From NCBI GenBank assembly GCA_051418075.1, contig JBPRGG010000042.1, forward strand, positions 1 to 64,000: a DNA stretch of 64,000 nt, written 5' to 3'. Positions 34,541 to 43,771 of the stretch are shown here, one piece after another. This DNA comes from JBPRGG01 sp051418075. GTDB taxonomy: Bacteria > Bacteroidota > Bacteroidia > Cytophagales > Cyclobacteriaceae. The notes beneath the pieces are model-generated. The model saw only the letters and a list, made by a program, of their open reading frames with translations. It had not been told where the DNA came from and searched no databases. A program made the translations under genes and the position numbers. How positions within the stretch are numbered: the stretch's first letter is position 1; each line of letters starts with the position of its first letter.

Positions 34541-34565
34541 CAGTCATAAATAAAATAACACTACA

Positions 34566-35495
34566 ATGGCGGGAATAGTAGTTAAAAATCTAACCAAAAA
34601 ATATGCTGAACAAAAGGCAGTAGATAATATCTCATTTGAGGTAAAAACAGGCGAAGTAGTAGGCTTCCTTGGTCCTAATGGGGCCGGGAAAAGTACTACT
34701 ATGAAAATGATCACTTGTTACATGGCTCCCACTTCAGGAGAGATTTCAGTAGATAATCTGATGGTGGATAAGAACCCGGGAAAGATCAAAAAAAAGATCG
34801 GGTATTTGCCGGAAAACAACCCTTTGTATACGGAAATGCCCATCATTGATTACCTGAAATTTTGTGCCCAAATACAGGGAGTACCCAAGGATAAAATCTC
34901 AAACCGTATACACCAGATGGTTGACCTCTGTGGTTTAGATCGGGAAAAACACAAGAACATCGATCAGTTATCCAAGGGTTACCGGCAAAGGGTGGGTTTG
35001 GCTCAGGCTATGATCCATGATCCGGAAGTGCTGGTCCTGGATGAACCTACTTCCGGTCTGGATCCCAACCAGATAGTGGAGATCAGGAAGTTGATCAAGG
35101 AGTTGGGTCGGGAGAAAACAGTCATTCTGAGTTCTCATATCCTGTCTGAAGTAGAAGCTACCTGTGACCGGATATTGATAATTAACCGGGGGCGCATTGT
35201 AGCTGATGGTACTTCTGAAACCTTGCGCATGCAATCACAGGGACAGGAGCTATTAACTTTGCAAATAGAAGCCAGTAATGGACAGGATGTTCAGAAAGCA
35301 CTGCTGGGACTGGCCACTGTAGAAAAAGTAAATCCAGTGGATGGCCGGATAGGCTTTTTCCAGGTGCAAAGCAAACCAGAGCATTCTTCCCGTAAGGCTG
35401 TGTTTGATCTATGTGTTAAACACAAATGGTACCTGATGGAAATGACCGGTACTGAAACCAGCCTGGAAGATGTGTTCAGACAATTAACAAATTGA
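34566..35495 (+). CDS. gldA: Gliding motility ABC transporter ATP-binding subunit GldA
   Basis: 309 residues. Walker A GPNGAGKSTTMKM, signature LSKGYRQRVGLAQAM, Walker B VLVLDEPTSGLDPNQ and the switch His in LSSHILSEVEATC are all present. The C-terminal 90 residues form the regulatory-type tail usual for GldA-like and copper/ABC-2-type ATPases. It is followed after 29 nt by gldF and gldG, which identifies the system: GldA with GldF and GldG forms an ABC transporter needed for gliding in Flavobacterium johnsoniae. In that species gldA is apart from gldFG; here all three are together. The cargo of the transporter is still unclear in the field. Confidence 0.93.
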   Translation: MAGIVVKNLTKKYAEQKAVDNISFEVKTGEVVGFLGPNGAGKSTTMKMITCYMAPTSGEISVDNLMVDKNPGKIKKKIGYLPENNPLYTEMPIIDYLKFCAQIQGVPKDKISNRIHQMVDLCGLDREKHKNIDQLSKGYRQRVGLAQAMIHDPEVLVLDEPTSGLDPNQIVEIRKLIKELGREKTVILSSHILSEVEATCDRILIINRGRIVADGTSETLRMQSQGQELLTLQIEASNGQDVQKALLGLATVEKVNPVDGRIGFFQVQSKPEHSSRKAVFDLCVKHKWYLMEMTGTETSLEDVFRQLTN

Positions 35496-35524
35496 TAAAT
35501 TGGAAATCATAATAAAATTGAGTT

Positions 35525-36250
35525 ATGAAAAGTATTTGGATTATTACCAGGAGAGAACTGGCCTCTTTCTTTGATTCGTTGATCGCCTATGTCATGATCA
35601 TTTTGTTCCTTGGATTGAGTGGGTTCTTTACCTGGCTGTTTGGTAGTAATGTCTTTTTGATTGGTCAGGCCGATCTGCAGGTATTCTTTTCCATATCCTA
35701 CTGGACCTTGTTCTTTTTCATACCTGCCATTACCATGCGTACCCTGGCTGAAGAGAATCGGTCCGGGACCATTGAATTGTTGAGTACCAAGGCTATATCT
35801 GATTGGCAAATTGTGGCAGGAAAATTTCTTTCCAGTTTGCTGCTGGTAGGTGTGGCTTTGCTTTGTACCATACCCTATTACATTACGGTAAGTCAGTTGG
35901 GGCAGGTGGATCATGGCGGTGTAGTTGGTGGCTATTTTGGCTTGTTGTTTTTGAGCGCAGCCTATATCAGCATTGGCCTGTTTTCCAGTAGCATCACCAA
36001 TAACCAGATCGTGGCATTCCTACTGGCACTGTTTATCGGAATTTTCTTTCATGTATTGTTTGACGTGATGTCAACCAGTTTTACCGGGACAATGGCTGAG
36101 GTTTTTCATTATTTAAGTGCCAGGACCCATTTTGAATCATTATCCCGGGGAGTGGTGGATTCCCGAGACCTGATATATTTCCTGTCCATCATTTTTGTGG
36201 GATTGTTGCTATCTCAGACCATGCTATCAAAAAGGAACTGGCAGCACTAA
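35525..36250 (+). CDS. gldF: Gliding motility ABC transporter permease GldF
   Basis: 241 residues, six predicted membrane segments of the ABC-2 type. The N-terminus (MKSIWIITRRELASFFDSLIAYV) is typical, and the loop TMRTLAEENRSGTIELLSTKAISDWQIVAGKF is the cytoplasmic segment that contacts the ATPase. It matches the usual GldF length. It lies between gldA and gldG with short gaps (29 and 36 nt), so one transcript is expected. It would form the inner membrane channel with GldG. Confidence 0.93.
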   Translation: MKSIWIITRRELASFFDSLIAYVMIILFLGLSGFFTWLFGSNVFLIGQADLQVFFSISYWTLFFFIPAITMRTLAEENRSGTIELLSTKAISDWQIVAGKFLSSLLLVGVALLCTIPYYITVSQLGQVDHGGVVGGYFGLLFLSAAYISIGLFSSSITNNQIVAFLLALFIGIFFHVLFDVMSTSFTGTMAEVFHYLSARTHFESLSRGVVDSRDLIYFLSIIFVGLLLSQTMLSKRNWQH

Positions 36251-36286
36251 AAAATAATTAAATCATTTAAAGAAAAGGATAATCAT

Positions 36287-37804
36287 ATGAAAAAGTCTAA
36301 AGTAATAACTCAGGTACTGATCGTTATTGCCATAGTGGTTGTCATTAACCTGATCCTGAACCAGTTGTTTTTCAGGATCGATTTTACTGCTGATAAAAGA
36401 TATACCTTAAGTCAGGCATCCAAGGAGATCCTGAGAAATATGGATGATGTGATCACTGTGACCGCTTATTTTTCAAAGGATCTGCCTCCCCAGCTAATAG
36501 GTAGCCGGCAGGATTTTGAAGATATGCTGATTGAATATGAAAACCGTTCGGGAGGTAATCTGGTATATGAATTCATCAATCCCAATGAAAGTGAAGAACT
36601 GGAAGCAGAAGCTCAGCAGAAAGGTGTGAGCCCGGTAATGGTGAATGTCACTGAAAGGGACCAGGTAAAACAAATGCGGGCTTATATGGGTGCCATTTTA
36701 CAAAAAGGAGAAGAAACCGAAGTTATACCAGTGGTGCAACCTGGTTCCAGCCTTGAATATTCCCTTACCACCGCCATTAAAAAACTGGCAGTAGAAGAAA
36801 AGCCCAAGGTAGCCTTTATACAAGGACATGGTGAACCTCCCGTGAATGCATCTTTTCAGTTGGTGGATCAGTTATCTGTGTTATATGATGTTGAACCTTA
36901 TACAATTGCTGATACTACCACCATACCAGGATTTTACCAGGCACTGGTTATTTTGGATCCCAAAGATACCGTGCCTTCCAGTCACCTGAATCAGTTGGAT
37001 GACTATTTGAAAGGAGGGGGAAGTATTTTCCTGGCCCACAGCAATTTGGGAGGGGATCTTAGCAATCAGTATCTGCAGGCTGGTCCGGATATTGGATTTA
37101 AGGGATGGTTGCAGGATAAAGGCATCAATTTAAATGATCAATATGTGATTGATGTAAATTGTGGGGCGGTTTCTGTGCGGCAGCAACAAGGGCCATTTGT
37201 TTTCAATACCCAGGTGGAATTCCCCTTCTTCCCTGTCATTAGCAATTTTCCTGAACATCCGGCTACTGAAGGTTTGGAATCTGTTATCTTACCATTTGTT
37301 AGCCCAATTTCAATCACTCCCCGGGATTCGGCTGTAAACATTATGCCCCTGGCCCTTACCTCCAGCCAGTCAGGCGCTATTCCCGCTCCCCATATGGTGG
37401 ATATCAACCGAGAGTGGGAAGAGTCTGACTTTACTCAATCTGAATTACCTGTGGCTGTAGCTGCTTCCGGTCCTTTAGCTGGTCCGGCAGAGGCCAGACT
37501 GGCTGTGATCACCAATGGTAATTTTGTGGTGAATGGAGAAGGACAGCAACGTCAGCAGGTAAATCCTGATAATGTCAATTTTGCTTCCAATATTATTGAC
37601 TGGCTGTCAGACGATACAGGTTTGGTGGAATTGAGAACCAAGGGCATTACATCCAGGCCCCTGGATCCCATTGAAGAAACCACTAAAAACCTGCTTAAAT
37701 ATGGCAATGTTACTTTCCCGATCCTGATGATATTGGTGCTGGGTTTCTTTCGAAAGCAATATTACCTGAGAAAACGTCAAAATTGGATCCAGGGAAATTA
37801 TTAA
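36287..37804 (+). CDS. gldG: Gliding motility-associated ABC transporter substrate-binding protein GldG
   Basis: 505 residues. One N-terminal membrane anchor (about 7-30), a large periplasmic region of the ABC_transp_aux/GldG type (RIDFTADKRYTLSQASKEILRN, IQGHGEPPVNASFQLVDQL, LDDYLKGGGSIFLAHSNLGG, ILPFVSPISI) and a C-terminal membrane segment (about 475-495, FPILMILVLGFF) followed by a basic tail. Somewhat shorter than the Flavobacterium protein. The sequence family is also seen in eukaryotic IFT52-like domains. Third gene of the gldAFG unit, with the DUF4340 gene 33 nt behind it. Confidence 0.92.
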   Translation: MKKSKVITQVLIVIAIVVVINLILNQLFFRIDFTADKRYTLSQASKEILRNMDDVITVTAYFSKDLPPQLIGSRQDFEDMLIEYENRSGGNLVYEFINPNESEELEAEAQQKGVSPVMVNVTERDQVKQMRAYMGAILQKGEETEVIPVVQPGSSLEYSLTTAIKKLAVEEKPKVAFIQGHGEPPVNASFQLVDQLSVLYDVEPYTIADTTTIPGFYQALVILDPKDTVPSSHLNQLDDYLKGGGSIFLAHSNLGGDLSNQYLQAGPDIGFKGWLQDKGINLNDQYVIDVNCGAVSVRQQQGPFVFNTQVEFPFFPVISNFPEHPATEGLESVILPFVSPISITPRDSAVNIMPLALTSSQSGAIPAPHMVDINREWEESDFTQSELPVAVAASGPLAGPAEARLAVITNGNFVVNGEGQQRQQVNPDNVNFASNIIDWLSDDTGLVELRTKGITSRPLDPIEETTKNLLKYGNVTFPILMILVLGFFRKQYYLRKRQNWIQGNY

Positions 37805-37837
37805 TGAATTGTAAACTGCCTTAATCTTTAGAAAATC

Positions 37838-38824
37838 ATGTTTAAGAAAATTTCAAATATTACTTTAATTGGAATTCTGGTGGCATTGGTACTATTATAC
37901 CTGGGCATTCAGTTTTTGGGAAAGTCGGACCGCAGTAAGTCCTTTCGGGAAGAACTGGTGGAAATAGATACGTCAAAAGTCACCGAACTGGTAATTCAGG
38001 CGGATACAAATGCTGTTCATCTGATACGGCAGGAAGGAGACTGGAAGATCAAACTAGCCAGTGGTAAAATGGTAGACGCTGAAGATCAAGATGTTATAAG
38101 TACCTTAAATAATTTATTAACCATCAAACCCAGTCGCATAGCCACCCGCAGTGAAGAAAAATGGAGTGATTACCAGGTGGATACCGCTGGTACCCAGATC
38201 CAGATTTATGAAGGTAAGCATAAAACCCTGGATCTGATTGTGGGGCGGTTTGGTATCAATCAATCTGCCATGCAACAGCAGCAACAGCAGGCTTATATGG
38301 GTAGAGGAATGCAGCAGTTTTATACTTATGTGCGCCTGGCCGAGGAAGAAGAGGTATATGCTGCCGATGATTTCATGGGTATGTCATTATCTACCCAGGC
38401 CAGTAATTATCGAAATACCCAACTCATTTCCTTTACCCTGGATTCACTGACCCAGGTAAGTTACCAATATCCGGCTGACAGTTCTTTTGCCCTGCGAAAA
38501 GCTGATTCCGGTCAATGGGTGATTCAGGCAGAAACGGCTGATTCTGCTGCTGTGGCTGATTACCTGAGAAATGTTCGTTATCAGAATGCCACCAACTTTG
38601 CTGATGAGCTGGAAGCTTCGGATTTGGCTACACCGGACTATCAGATGACCCTGGAGATAAAGGGTGAGGAAAATGTTCAGGTGGAGGCTTTCCGGCATCC
38701 CCGGTACAATTGGGTGATCCATTCCTCTTTAAACCCGGATAATTATTTTGCAGATCAGCAGGGGGAAATCATTCAGAAAATATTTACTGGTAAGCAAAGA
38801 TTGCTTACCCCCAGACCGGCATAA
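37838..38824 (+). CDS. DUF4340 domain-containing protein
   Basis: 328 residues. One N-terminal membrane segment (about 8-28) and then a repeated periplasmic beta-rich unit, each copy containing a TKVTELVIQADTNAVHLIRQ-like strand pair and a DLIVGRFGINQ segment, typical of DUF4340. A glutamine-rich stretch (QQQQQQ at about residues 146-151) lies between. DUF4340 proteins are nearly always encoded directly after GldF/GldG-type transporters in many phyla, so it is probably an accessory subunit of the same complex. It ends 14 nt before a strong bidirectional terminator. Confidence 0.88.
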   Translation: MFKKISNITLIGILVALVLLYLGIQFLGKSDRSKSFREELVEIDTSKVTELVIQADTNAVHLIRQEGDWKIKLASGKMVDAEDQDVISTLNNLLTIKPSRIATRSEEKWSDYQVDTAGTQIQIYEGKHKTLDLIVGRFGINQSAMQQQQQQAYMGRGMQQFYTYVRLAEEEEVYAADDFMGMSLSTQASNYRNTQLISFTLDSLTQVSYQYPADSSFALRKADSGQWVIQAETADSAAVADYLRNVRYQNATNFADELEASDLATPDYQMTLEIKGEENVQVEAFRHPRYNWVIHSSLNPDNYFADQQGEIIQKIFTGKQRLLTPRPA

Positions 38825-38838
38825 TTAATTTAAAAGCT

Positions 38839-38871
38839 AAATGAAAAAGGAGTCTTTCTCCTTTTTCATTT
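38839..38871. terminator. Bidirectional intrinsic terminator
   Basis: AAATGAAAAAGGAG and CTCCTTTTTCATTT form a perfect 14 bp stem around the loop TCTTT. The A tract on one arm and T tract on the other serve both strands. It lies between convergent genes (DUF4340, plus; GH3, minus). Confidence 0.85.
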
Positions 38872-38911
38872 GAGTTAGTAAGGCAATTAAATTAACCAGA
38901 GCGGGTAGATA

Positions 38912-40438
38912 TCACATTTCTGATTTTAACATTTTGAGAATGTCGTCTACATAATTCCGGTTATTAGCCAATCTTGGCACTTTATTTTGTCCTCCCAGTT
39001 TTCCTCTTTTTTTCATCCAATTATAGAAGGTGTCTTTATCTACGGAATGAATGATGGGAGGCTTTAAAGCAATGTCTTTAAATCGTTTGGCATCATAATC
39101 AGAGTTGATCTCTCTCAGGGTATGGTCCAGTTGATAAGTAAAATCATCCAGATTATTGGGTCTTTTAGCAAATTCAATAATCCATTCATGACATCCGGCG
39201 CTATCCTGCCCAAAATATTTAGGTGCAGCGGTGAAATTTTCTATAATAGCCCCGGTAGATTCGCAGGCTTGAGCTATGGCCTTCTCTGCATTTTCCACAA
39301 TCACTTCTTCTCCGAATGCATTTATAAAATGTTTGGTACGTCCTGAGATCTTAATCCGGAAAGGAGAAAGTGAAGTGAATTTTATGGTATCACCAATATG
39401 ATATCGCCATAATCCTGCATTGGTAGAGATCACCAGGGCATAATTTTTACCTAGTTCGACATCCTTAAGCTGCAATACCCGTGGGTTATCTGAATGGAGC
39501 TCTTCCATGGGTATAAATTCATAAAAAATCCCATAATCCAGCATCAATAGCATTTCTTCTGAATCAGGTTGATCCTGGATACCAAAAAAACCTTCTGAAG
39601 CATTATAGGTCTCCAGGTAATGCATCTGGCTGGATGGGATTAAATGCTTGAACAGATCCCGGTATGGGGTGAACGAAACAGCACCATGAATAAACAATTC
39701 CAGGTTAGGCCAAACATCCAGTATGTTGGAAACGCCCCTCATTTCTACAATTCGCTTGATCAGGATCACCGTCCAGGTAGGAACTCCGGCAATACTGGTA
39801 ACATTTTCTTCTGCCGTTTCACGGGCCATAATCTCAATTTTCTTTTCCCAGTCTTCCATAAGGGCGATTTCCAGTTTGGGTGTACGGGCAAACTGGGACC
39901 AGAAAGGCATATTTTTCATCAATACAGCTGAGACATCACCATAAAAAGAGTTGGCATTTTTATCCAGCTGGTTTACCTGCTGAGAGCCACCGATGATTAG
40001 ACTTTTTCCTGTAAATAATTTAGTTTCAGGATGGTTGTTTACATAAATGGAAACCAAATCTTTACCGCCTTTGTAGTGACATTCTTCCAGGGCTTCTTCA
40101 GAGACAGGTATGAATTTACTGCGGGTACTGGTTGTACCCGATGATTTGGCAAACCATCGTATTTCTGTAGGCCATAAAACATTTTGTTCTCCTTTCATCA
40201 ACCGGTTGATATATGGCAGGAGATCTTCATAGGATGAAACAGGTACACTGGACTGAAAGTCTTCAATTTTTTTGATCGTGTTGAAATTATATTTCCTGCC
40301 AAATTCTGTATTTTTAGCCTGATAGATTAACCGGCCAAAAACCTCCTGCTGTACTTCTACAGGATATTTCATAAACAAATCAATGTCATGAATCCTTTTT
40401 TTCATGACCCAGGTCATGATAGAATTTATCAACTCCAT
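38912..40438 (-). CDS. GH3 family acyl-adenylate/amido synthetase-like protein
   Basis: 508 residues, full length for PF03321. Three features of this adenylating family are visible: the ATP-binding P-loop-like segment WFAKSSGTTSTRSKFIPVS near 100, the second motif YNASEGFFGIQ, and the third motif GLWRYHIGDTIKF, then INAFGEEVIVENAEKAI. Plant GH3 proteins join amino acids to jasmonate or auxin. The bacterial relatives have no established substrate. It follows lptB by only 2 nt in a recJ-lptB-GH3 unit, a common order in Bacteroidota, which hints at a role in lipid or envelope metabolism. That link is an inference from position. Confidence 0.85.
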   Translation of the reverse strand: MELINSIMTWVMKKRIHDIDLFMKYPVEVQQEVFGRLIYQAKNTEFGRKYNFNTIKKIEDFQSSVPVSSYEDLLPYINRLMKGEQNVLWPTEIRWFAKSSGTTSTRSKFIPVSEEALEECHYKGGKDLVSIYVNNHPETKLFTGKSLIIGGSQQVNQLDKNANSFYGDVSAVLMKNMPFWSQFARTPKLEIALMEDWEKKIEIMARETAEENVTSIAGVPTWTVILIKRIVEMRGVSNILDVWPNLELFIHGAVSFTPYRDLFKHLIPSSQMHYLETYNASEGFFGIQDQPDSEEMLLMLDYGIFYEFIPMEELHSDNPRVLQLKDVELGKNYALVISTNAGLWRYHIGDTIKFTSLSPFRIKISGRTKHFINAFGEEVIVENAEKAIAQACESTGAIIENFTAAPKYFGQDSAGCHEWIIEFAKRPNNLDDFTYQLDHTLREINSDYDAKRFKDIALKPPIIHSVDKDTFYNWMKKRGKLGGQNKVPRLANNRNYVDDILKMLKSEM

Positions 40439-40440
40439 AT

Positions 40441-41175
40441 TTATATTTTTCTCCTTAATTCAAAATGTTTGCCTAAATATACCCTTCTTACCTGTTCATC
40501 TGCTGCCAATTCCTCCGCACTACCGGCTTTTAATAATCTGCCTTCAAACATCAAATAGGCCCTGTCTGTAATACTTAGGGTTTCATTTACATTGTGGTCT
40601 GTGATCAGAATACCTATGTTTTTGTTTTTAAGTCTGGCTACAATGGTTTGGATTTCTTCCACTGCAATAGGATCTACCCCAGCGAATGGTTCATCCAATA
40701 ATACAAATTTTGGATCTACCGACAAAGCACGGGCAATTTCAGTTCTTCTTCTTTCACCACCCGAGAGTACCATTCCCTGGTTTTTACGTACATGCGTCAG
40801 ACTGAACTCCTCCAGTAGTTCCTCTACTTTTTCCTTTTGTTCTGCTTTACTTTTGCCGGACAACTCCAATACCGCCTTTAAATTTTCTTCCACCGTTAGC
40901 TTTCTGAAAACAGATGCTTCCTGGGCCAGATATCCGATTCCCCTTTTGGCTCTTTTGTACATGGGCAGATCAGTGATGTTTTCTTTATCCAGGAAAATCT
41001 TTCCCTCATTAGGTTTGATCAATCCTACGATCATATAGAAAGAAGTAGTCTTTCCTGCACCATTAGGTCCAAGCAAGCCTACGATCTCACCTTGTGATAC
41101 TTCCACAGAAATATCGTCAACTACTTTTCTGTTTTTATACTTTTTGATAAGGTGCTCAGCCCTTAGTTTTTTCAT
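40441..41175 (-). CDS. lptB: LPS export ABC transporter ATP-binding protein LptB
   Basis: 244 residues, the standard LptB length. Walker A GPNGAGKTTSFYMI, Q-loop (GYLAQEASVF), signature LSGGERRRTEIARAL, Walker B FVLLDEPFAGVDPI and the switch His in ITDHNVNETL are intact. The sequence EASVFRKLTVEENL is characteristic of LptB over other ABC ATPases. It powers LptFG, which moves lipopolysaccharide from the inner membrane to the Lpt bridge; LptF/G are encoded elsewhere. Its ATG overlaps the recJ stop by 4 nt, so it is translationally coupled to recJ. Confidence 0.95.
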   Translation of the reverse strand: MKKLRAEHLIKKYKNRKVVDDISVEVSQGEIVGLLGPNGAGKTTSFYMIVGLIKPNEGKIFLDKENITDLPMYKRAKRGIGYLAQEASVFRKLTVEENLKAVLELSGKSKAEQKEKVEELLEEFSLTHVRKNQGMVLSGGERRRTEIARALSVDPKFVLLDEPFAGVDPIAVEEIQTIVARLKNKNIGILITDHNVNETLSITDRAYLMFEGRLLKAGSAEELAADEQVRRVYLGKHFELRRKI

Positions 41176-42878
41176 ACGTGGTTAAATTGAATATCTTTAA
41201 TGTTTAGCTGCAAAAAATTATACCCTTTATAGCTATTAACACAAACATGATAAGCCAGGTTGAAAGACATATCCTGTTGTAATTGTTCATAATGTTCAGC
41301 CATATCAAATCCTATAGCCTCAAGGGCATAATTGGAATCTTCTTGCCTGGCAAAAAATCTGATATGCTGCTGATTGATCAAATTAGGTTTTCCTTTTACA
41401 ACCAGGTTTTCACTCACGAATACCGGGTCCATATTATCCGGACCAAAGGGTGCAAATTGTCGTAAGATATTGTAAAACTTATGGGTTATCCTGTCCAAAT
41501 TAACCTTTTGATCAATAACTATCTGCGGCACAAGTTGTTCCGGCAGTATACGACGAGCCACCACCTGTTCGAATTTCTGTTGAAAAGCTTTGATGTTTTT
41601 CACATCCAGGGTAATGCCAGCAGCATATTTGTGGCCGCCAAATTGCTCCAGTAAATCTGCACATTCCAAAATAGCCTCATAAATATCGAATCCGTCAACC
41701 GATCTGGCTGACCCGGTAGCTTTTTGATCCACCTGGGTAAAAATGATGGTGGGGCGATAATATTTTTCAATGCAACGGGAGGCTACGATGCCGATTACTC
41801 CCTTATGCCAGCCGTCCTTATAAAGAACAGTTGATTTGGTTTCGATCAAAGCTTCATTGGCCGCAATCATTTTAAGGGCCTCCTGGGTGATAGAAGCATC
41901 CAAATCTTTTCTTTGACTATTATTATGATTCACATTGGCGGCCAATTCCAGGATTTCTTCTTCCTGATCAGATAGCAATAAGTCTACTGAGCTACGAGCA
42001 TGTTCCATTCTTCCGGATGCATTTATACGAGGTCCAATACCAAAAACTATGCCAGTGATATCCACCTGTTTAAGCCCTGCTGTTTTAATTAAAGCCTTAA
42101 GTCCGGGTCTGGGACTTTTATTTAGCTTTTTTAAGCCCCAGTGAGCCAGTATCCTGTTTTCTCCACTTATGGGAACTATGTCTGAGGCAATGCTGACCGT
42201 AACCAGGTCCAGGTATTGGTAAAGCCGTTTTAAATCTATGTTTTTGTAATGGCAGAATGCTTGTAGAAGCTTGAATCCTACCCCGGCACCTGATAATTCC
42301 TTAAAAGGGTAGGGGCAATCAGGCTGTTTGGGATCAAGAATGGCCAGGGCCGGTGGTAGCTGCACCCCAGGTAAATGATGGTCACAAACAATGAAATCGA
42401 TACCTTTGCTGGCTGCCTCTGTGATTTGTTTTACTGCTTTTATTCCGCAATCCAGGGCAATGACCAATTGGAAATTGTTTTGGCTGGCCCAGTTAATACC
42501 TTGATGGGATATGCCATAGCCTTCACTGTACCGATCAGGAATATAATATGCAATATTTGGATAAATTCCATGTAAAAAGTCATAGACTAAAGCAACTGCT
42601 GTAGTGCCATCCACATCATAATCACCATAGATCAGGATTTTTTCCTGTTGTTCCATAGCCTGTATGATCCTTTTTACTGCCTTCTCCATATTTTTCATTA
42701 GAAAAGGGTCGTGAAGGTCAGAGAGACTGGGTCTGAAATAGTTTTTAGCCTGATCAAAATCGGTAATATTTCTTTGAATCAGGATAGCAGATAAGGTATT
42801 GTTGATGTTAATAGCTGAAGAAAGTGCTTTGACCATTTCCGGGTCTGGTGAGGGCAGATAAGTCCATTTCTTTTGCAT
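41172..42878 (-). CDS. recJ: Single-stranded-DNA-specific exonuclease RecJ
   Basis: 568 residues. DHH-superfamily motifs in order: IYGDYDVDGTTAVAL (motif I), VIALDCGIKAV (II), FIVCDHHLPG (III), plus DPKQPDCPYPFKELSGAGVGFKL (IV) and the DHHA1 segment GSARSVDGFDIYEAI with GGHKYAAGITL. The OB-like C-terminus (FAPFGPDNMDPVF) is also present. It degrades single-stranded DNA 5' to 3' in recombination and repair. First gene of the recJ-lptB-GH3 unit. Length and motifs are normal. Confidence 0.95.
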   Translation of the reverse strand: MQKKWTYLPSPDPEMVKALSSAININNTLSAILIQRNITDFDQAKNYFRPSLSDLHDPFLMKNMEKAVKRIIQAMEQQEKILIYGDYDVDGTTAVALVYDFLHGIYPNIAYYIPDRYSEGYGISHQGINWASQNNFQLVIALDCGIKAVKQITEAASKGIDFIVCDHHLPGVQLPPALAILDPKQPDCPYPFKELSGAGVGFKLLQAFCHYKNIDLKRLYQYLDLVTVSIASDIVPISGENRILAHWGLKKLNKSPRPGLKALIKTAGLKQVDITGIVFGIGPRINASGRMEHARSSVDLLLSDQEEEILELAANVNHNNSQRKDLDASITQEALKMIAANEALIETKSTVLYKDGWHKGVIGIVASRCIEKYYRPTIIFTQVDQKATGSARSVDGFDIYEAILECADLLEQFGGHKYAAGITLDVKNIKAFQQKFEQVVARRILPEQLVPQIVIDQKVNLDRITHKFYNILRQFAPFGPDNMDPVFVSENLVVKGKPNLINQQHIRFFARQEDSNYALEAIGFDMAEHYEQLQQDMSFNLAYHVCVNSYKGYNFLQLNIKDIQFNHV

Positions 42879-43006
42879 ACTTCTTCTTTTTTTGAAAGCT
42901 TATAAAGATAAAATTAAATCGGTTGAAATAAAATCCCATGCATTTAAAAAGAAAAAGCAGTACTAAAAAAGCACTGCTTAAGAATTTTCAGGATGTTTTA
43001 ATAAAT

Positions 43007-43603
43007 TTAGATGACACCTTCCAGCACATCTTTCATAGGTACACGGGATCCATCTTTGAATGGAACAATCCAGGCATCTTTAACACCCATTTCTCTGAGA
43101 TATTTTTTAAAGGTATCTGCTTCCCAATAATCTCTGAATACACCCAGGGTAATTTTTTGTAAACCATTATCATCTGTTTCTCCACTAAAATTATCGGTAT
43201 TTTCAAAGTATTTTGACAGGTCCTTGTTTCTGAAAGCCCCTATTTGCACTTTGAATACAATACCCTGTTCATAATTGCTGGTAGGTTCAGCTGATACCAC
43301 AGGCTGCGGTTCGGGAGTTTGAGCTGCTTGTTCTTCTAATGCCCGAATTTCTTCGGTCAGTTCTGAAATTTTAGCATCCTTATCACTTACTCTGGATTGA
43401 AGATTGGTAATCTGACCTTTTAAGCTGTTCACCTGGCCTCTGAGGGCGCTGTTTTCTTCAAACATGGATTTAAATTCTTCTTCATCCATTTTCTTTTTTC
43501 TTTTCTTCCATTCTTTCTTTTCCTTTTTAGAAAGCTGTGCTTGTACTTCTACTGCTGATCCGAAAATAAACAACAGGCAACCTAATAAAATAATATTCCT
43601 CAT
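43007..43603 (-). CDS. Exported coiled-coil protein with SPOR-like C-terminus
   Basis: 198 residues from the ATG at 43603, where a good signal peptide begins (MRNIILLGCLLFIFGSAVEVQAQ). The 22 further upstream codons are not signal-like. After a lysine-rich stretch (KKEKKEWKKRKKKMDEEEF), a coiled coil spans about 48-95 (RGQVNSLKGQITNLQSRVSDKDAKI). The C-terminal 80 residues (FKVQIGAFRNKDLSKYF, LGVFRDYWEADTFKKYLREMGVKDAW) look like a SPOR fold, which binds denuded peptidoglycan. Probable periplasmic cell-envelope protein. It lies between recJ and fumC, separated from both. Confidence 0.75.
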   Translation of the reverse strand: MRNIILLGCLLFIFGSAVEVQAQLSKKEKKEWKKRKKKMDEEEFKSMFEENSALRGQVNSLKGQITNLQSRVSDKDAKISELTEEIRALEEQAAQTPEPQPVVSAEPTSNYEQGIVFKVQIGAFRNKDLSKYFENTDNFSGETDDNGLQKITLGVFRDYWEADTFKKYLREMGVKDAWIVPFKDGSRVPMKDVLEGVI

Positions 43604-43704
43604 TTTAAATAACTTTGATTTCAACACAAATTTGATCCTAATGTAGTAAAAAAACATCCTAAAAGTCAAATAATTAGCTGATTACTTGATCTCAACTAAC
43701 GTAA

Positions 43705-43749
43705 GGAAATTTGAAAAATTGAAAGAATTAACAACTTTTTCAAATTTCC
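43705..43749. terminator. Perfect 14 bp inverted repeat after fumC
   Basis: GGAAATTTGAAAAA at 43705-43718 and TTTTTCAAATTTCC at 43736-43749 are exact reverse complements, separated by 17 nt. It begins 22 nt after the fumC stop (minus strand). The stem is AT-rich and U-poor after it, so it may be a terminator, an mRNA-stabilising hairpin or a protein site for the gene at 43603. Confidence 0.6.
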
Positions 43750-43771
43750 CTGATAAAAAAATAACAGCATC

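Larger units (their letters stand above)
34075..34565. other. Intergenic region with dispersed repeat and gldA promoter
   Basis: 491 bp. It contains copy 1 of a dispersed repeat (34234-34344), a GGTAAGCGGT tract at 34401-34410 resembling sequence after the second repeat copy, and a promoter-like pair before gldA (34510-34540). No gene seen. Confidence 0.5.

Noticed and set aside
34566..35495. gldA as the ATPase for the upstream permease trio
   Set aside because: It is directly followed by gldF and gldG, its known partners, and separated from the permeases by 491 bp with its own promoter-like signal.
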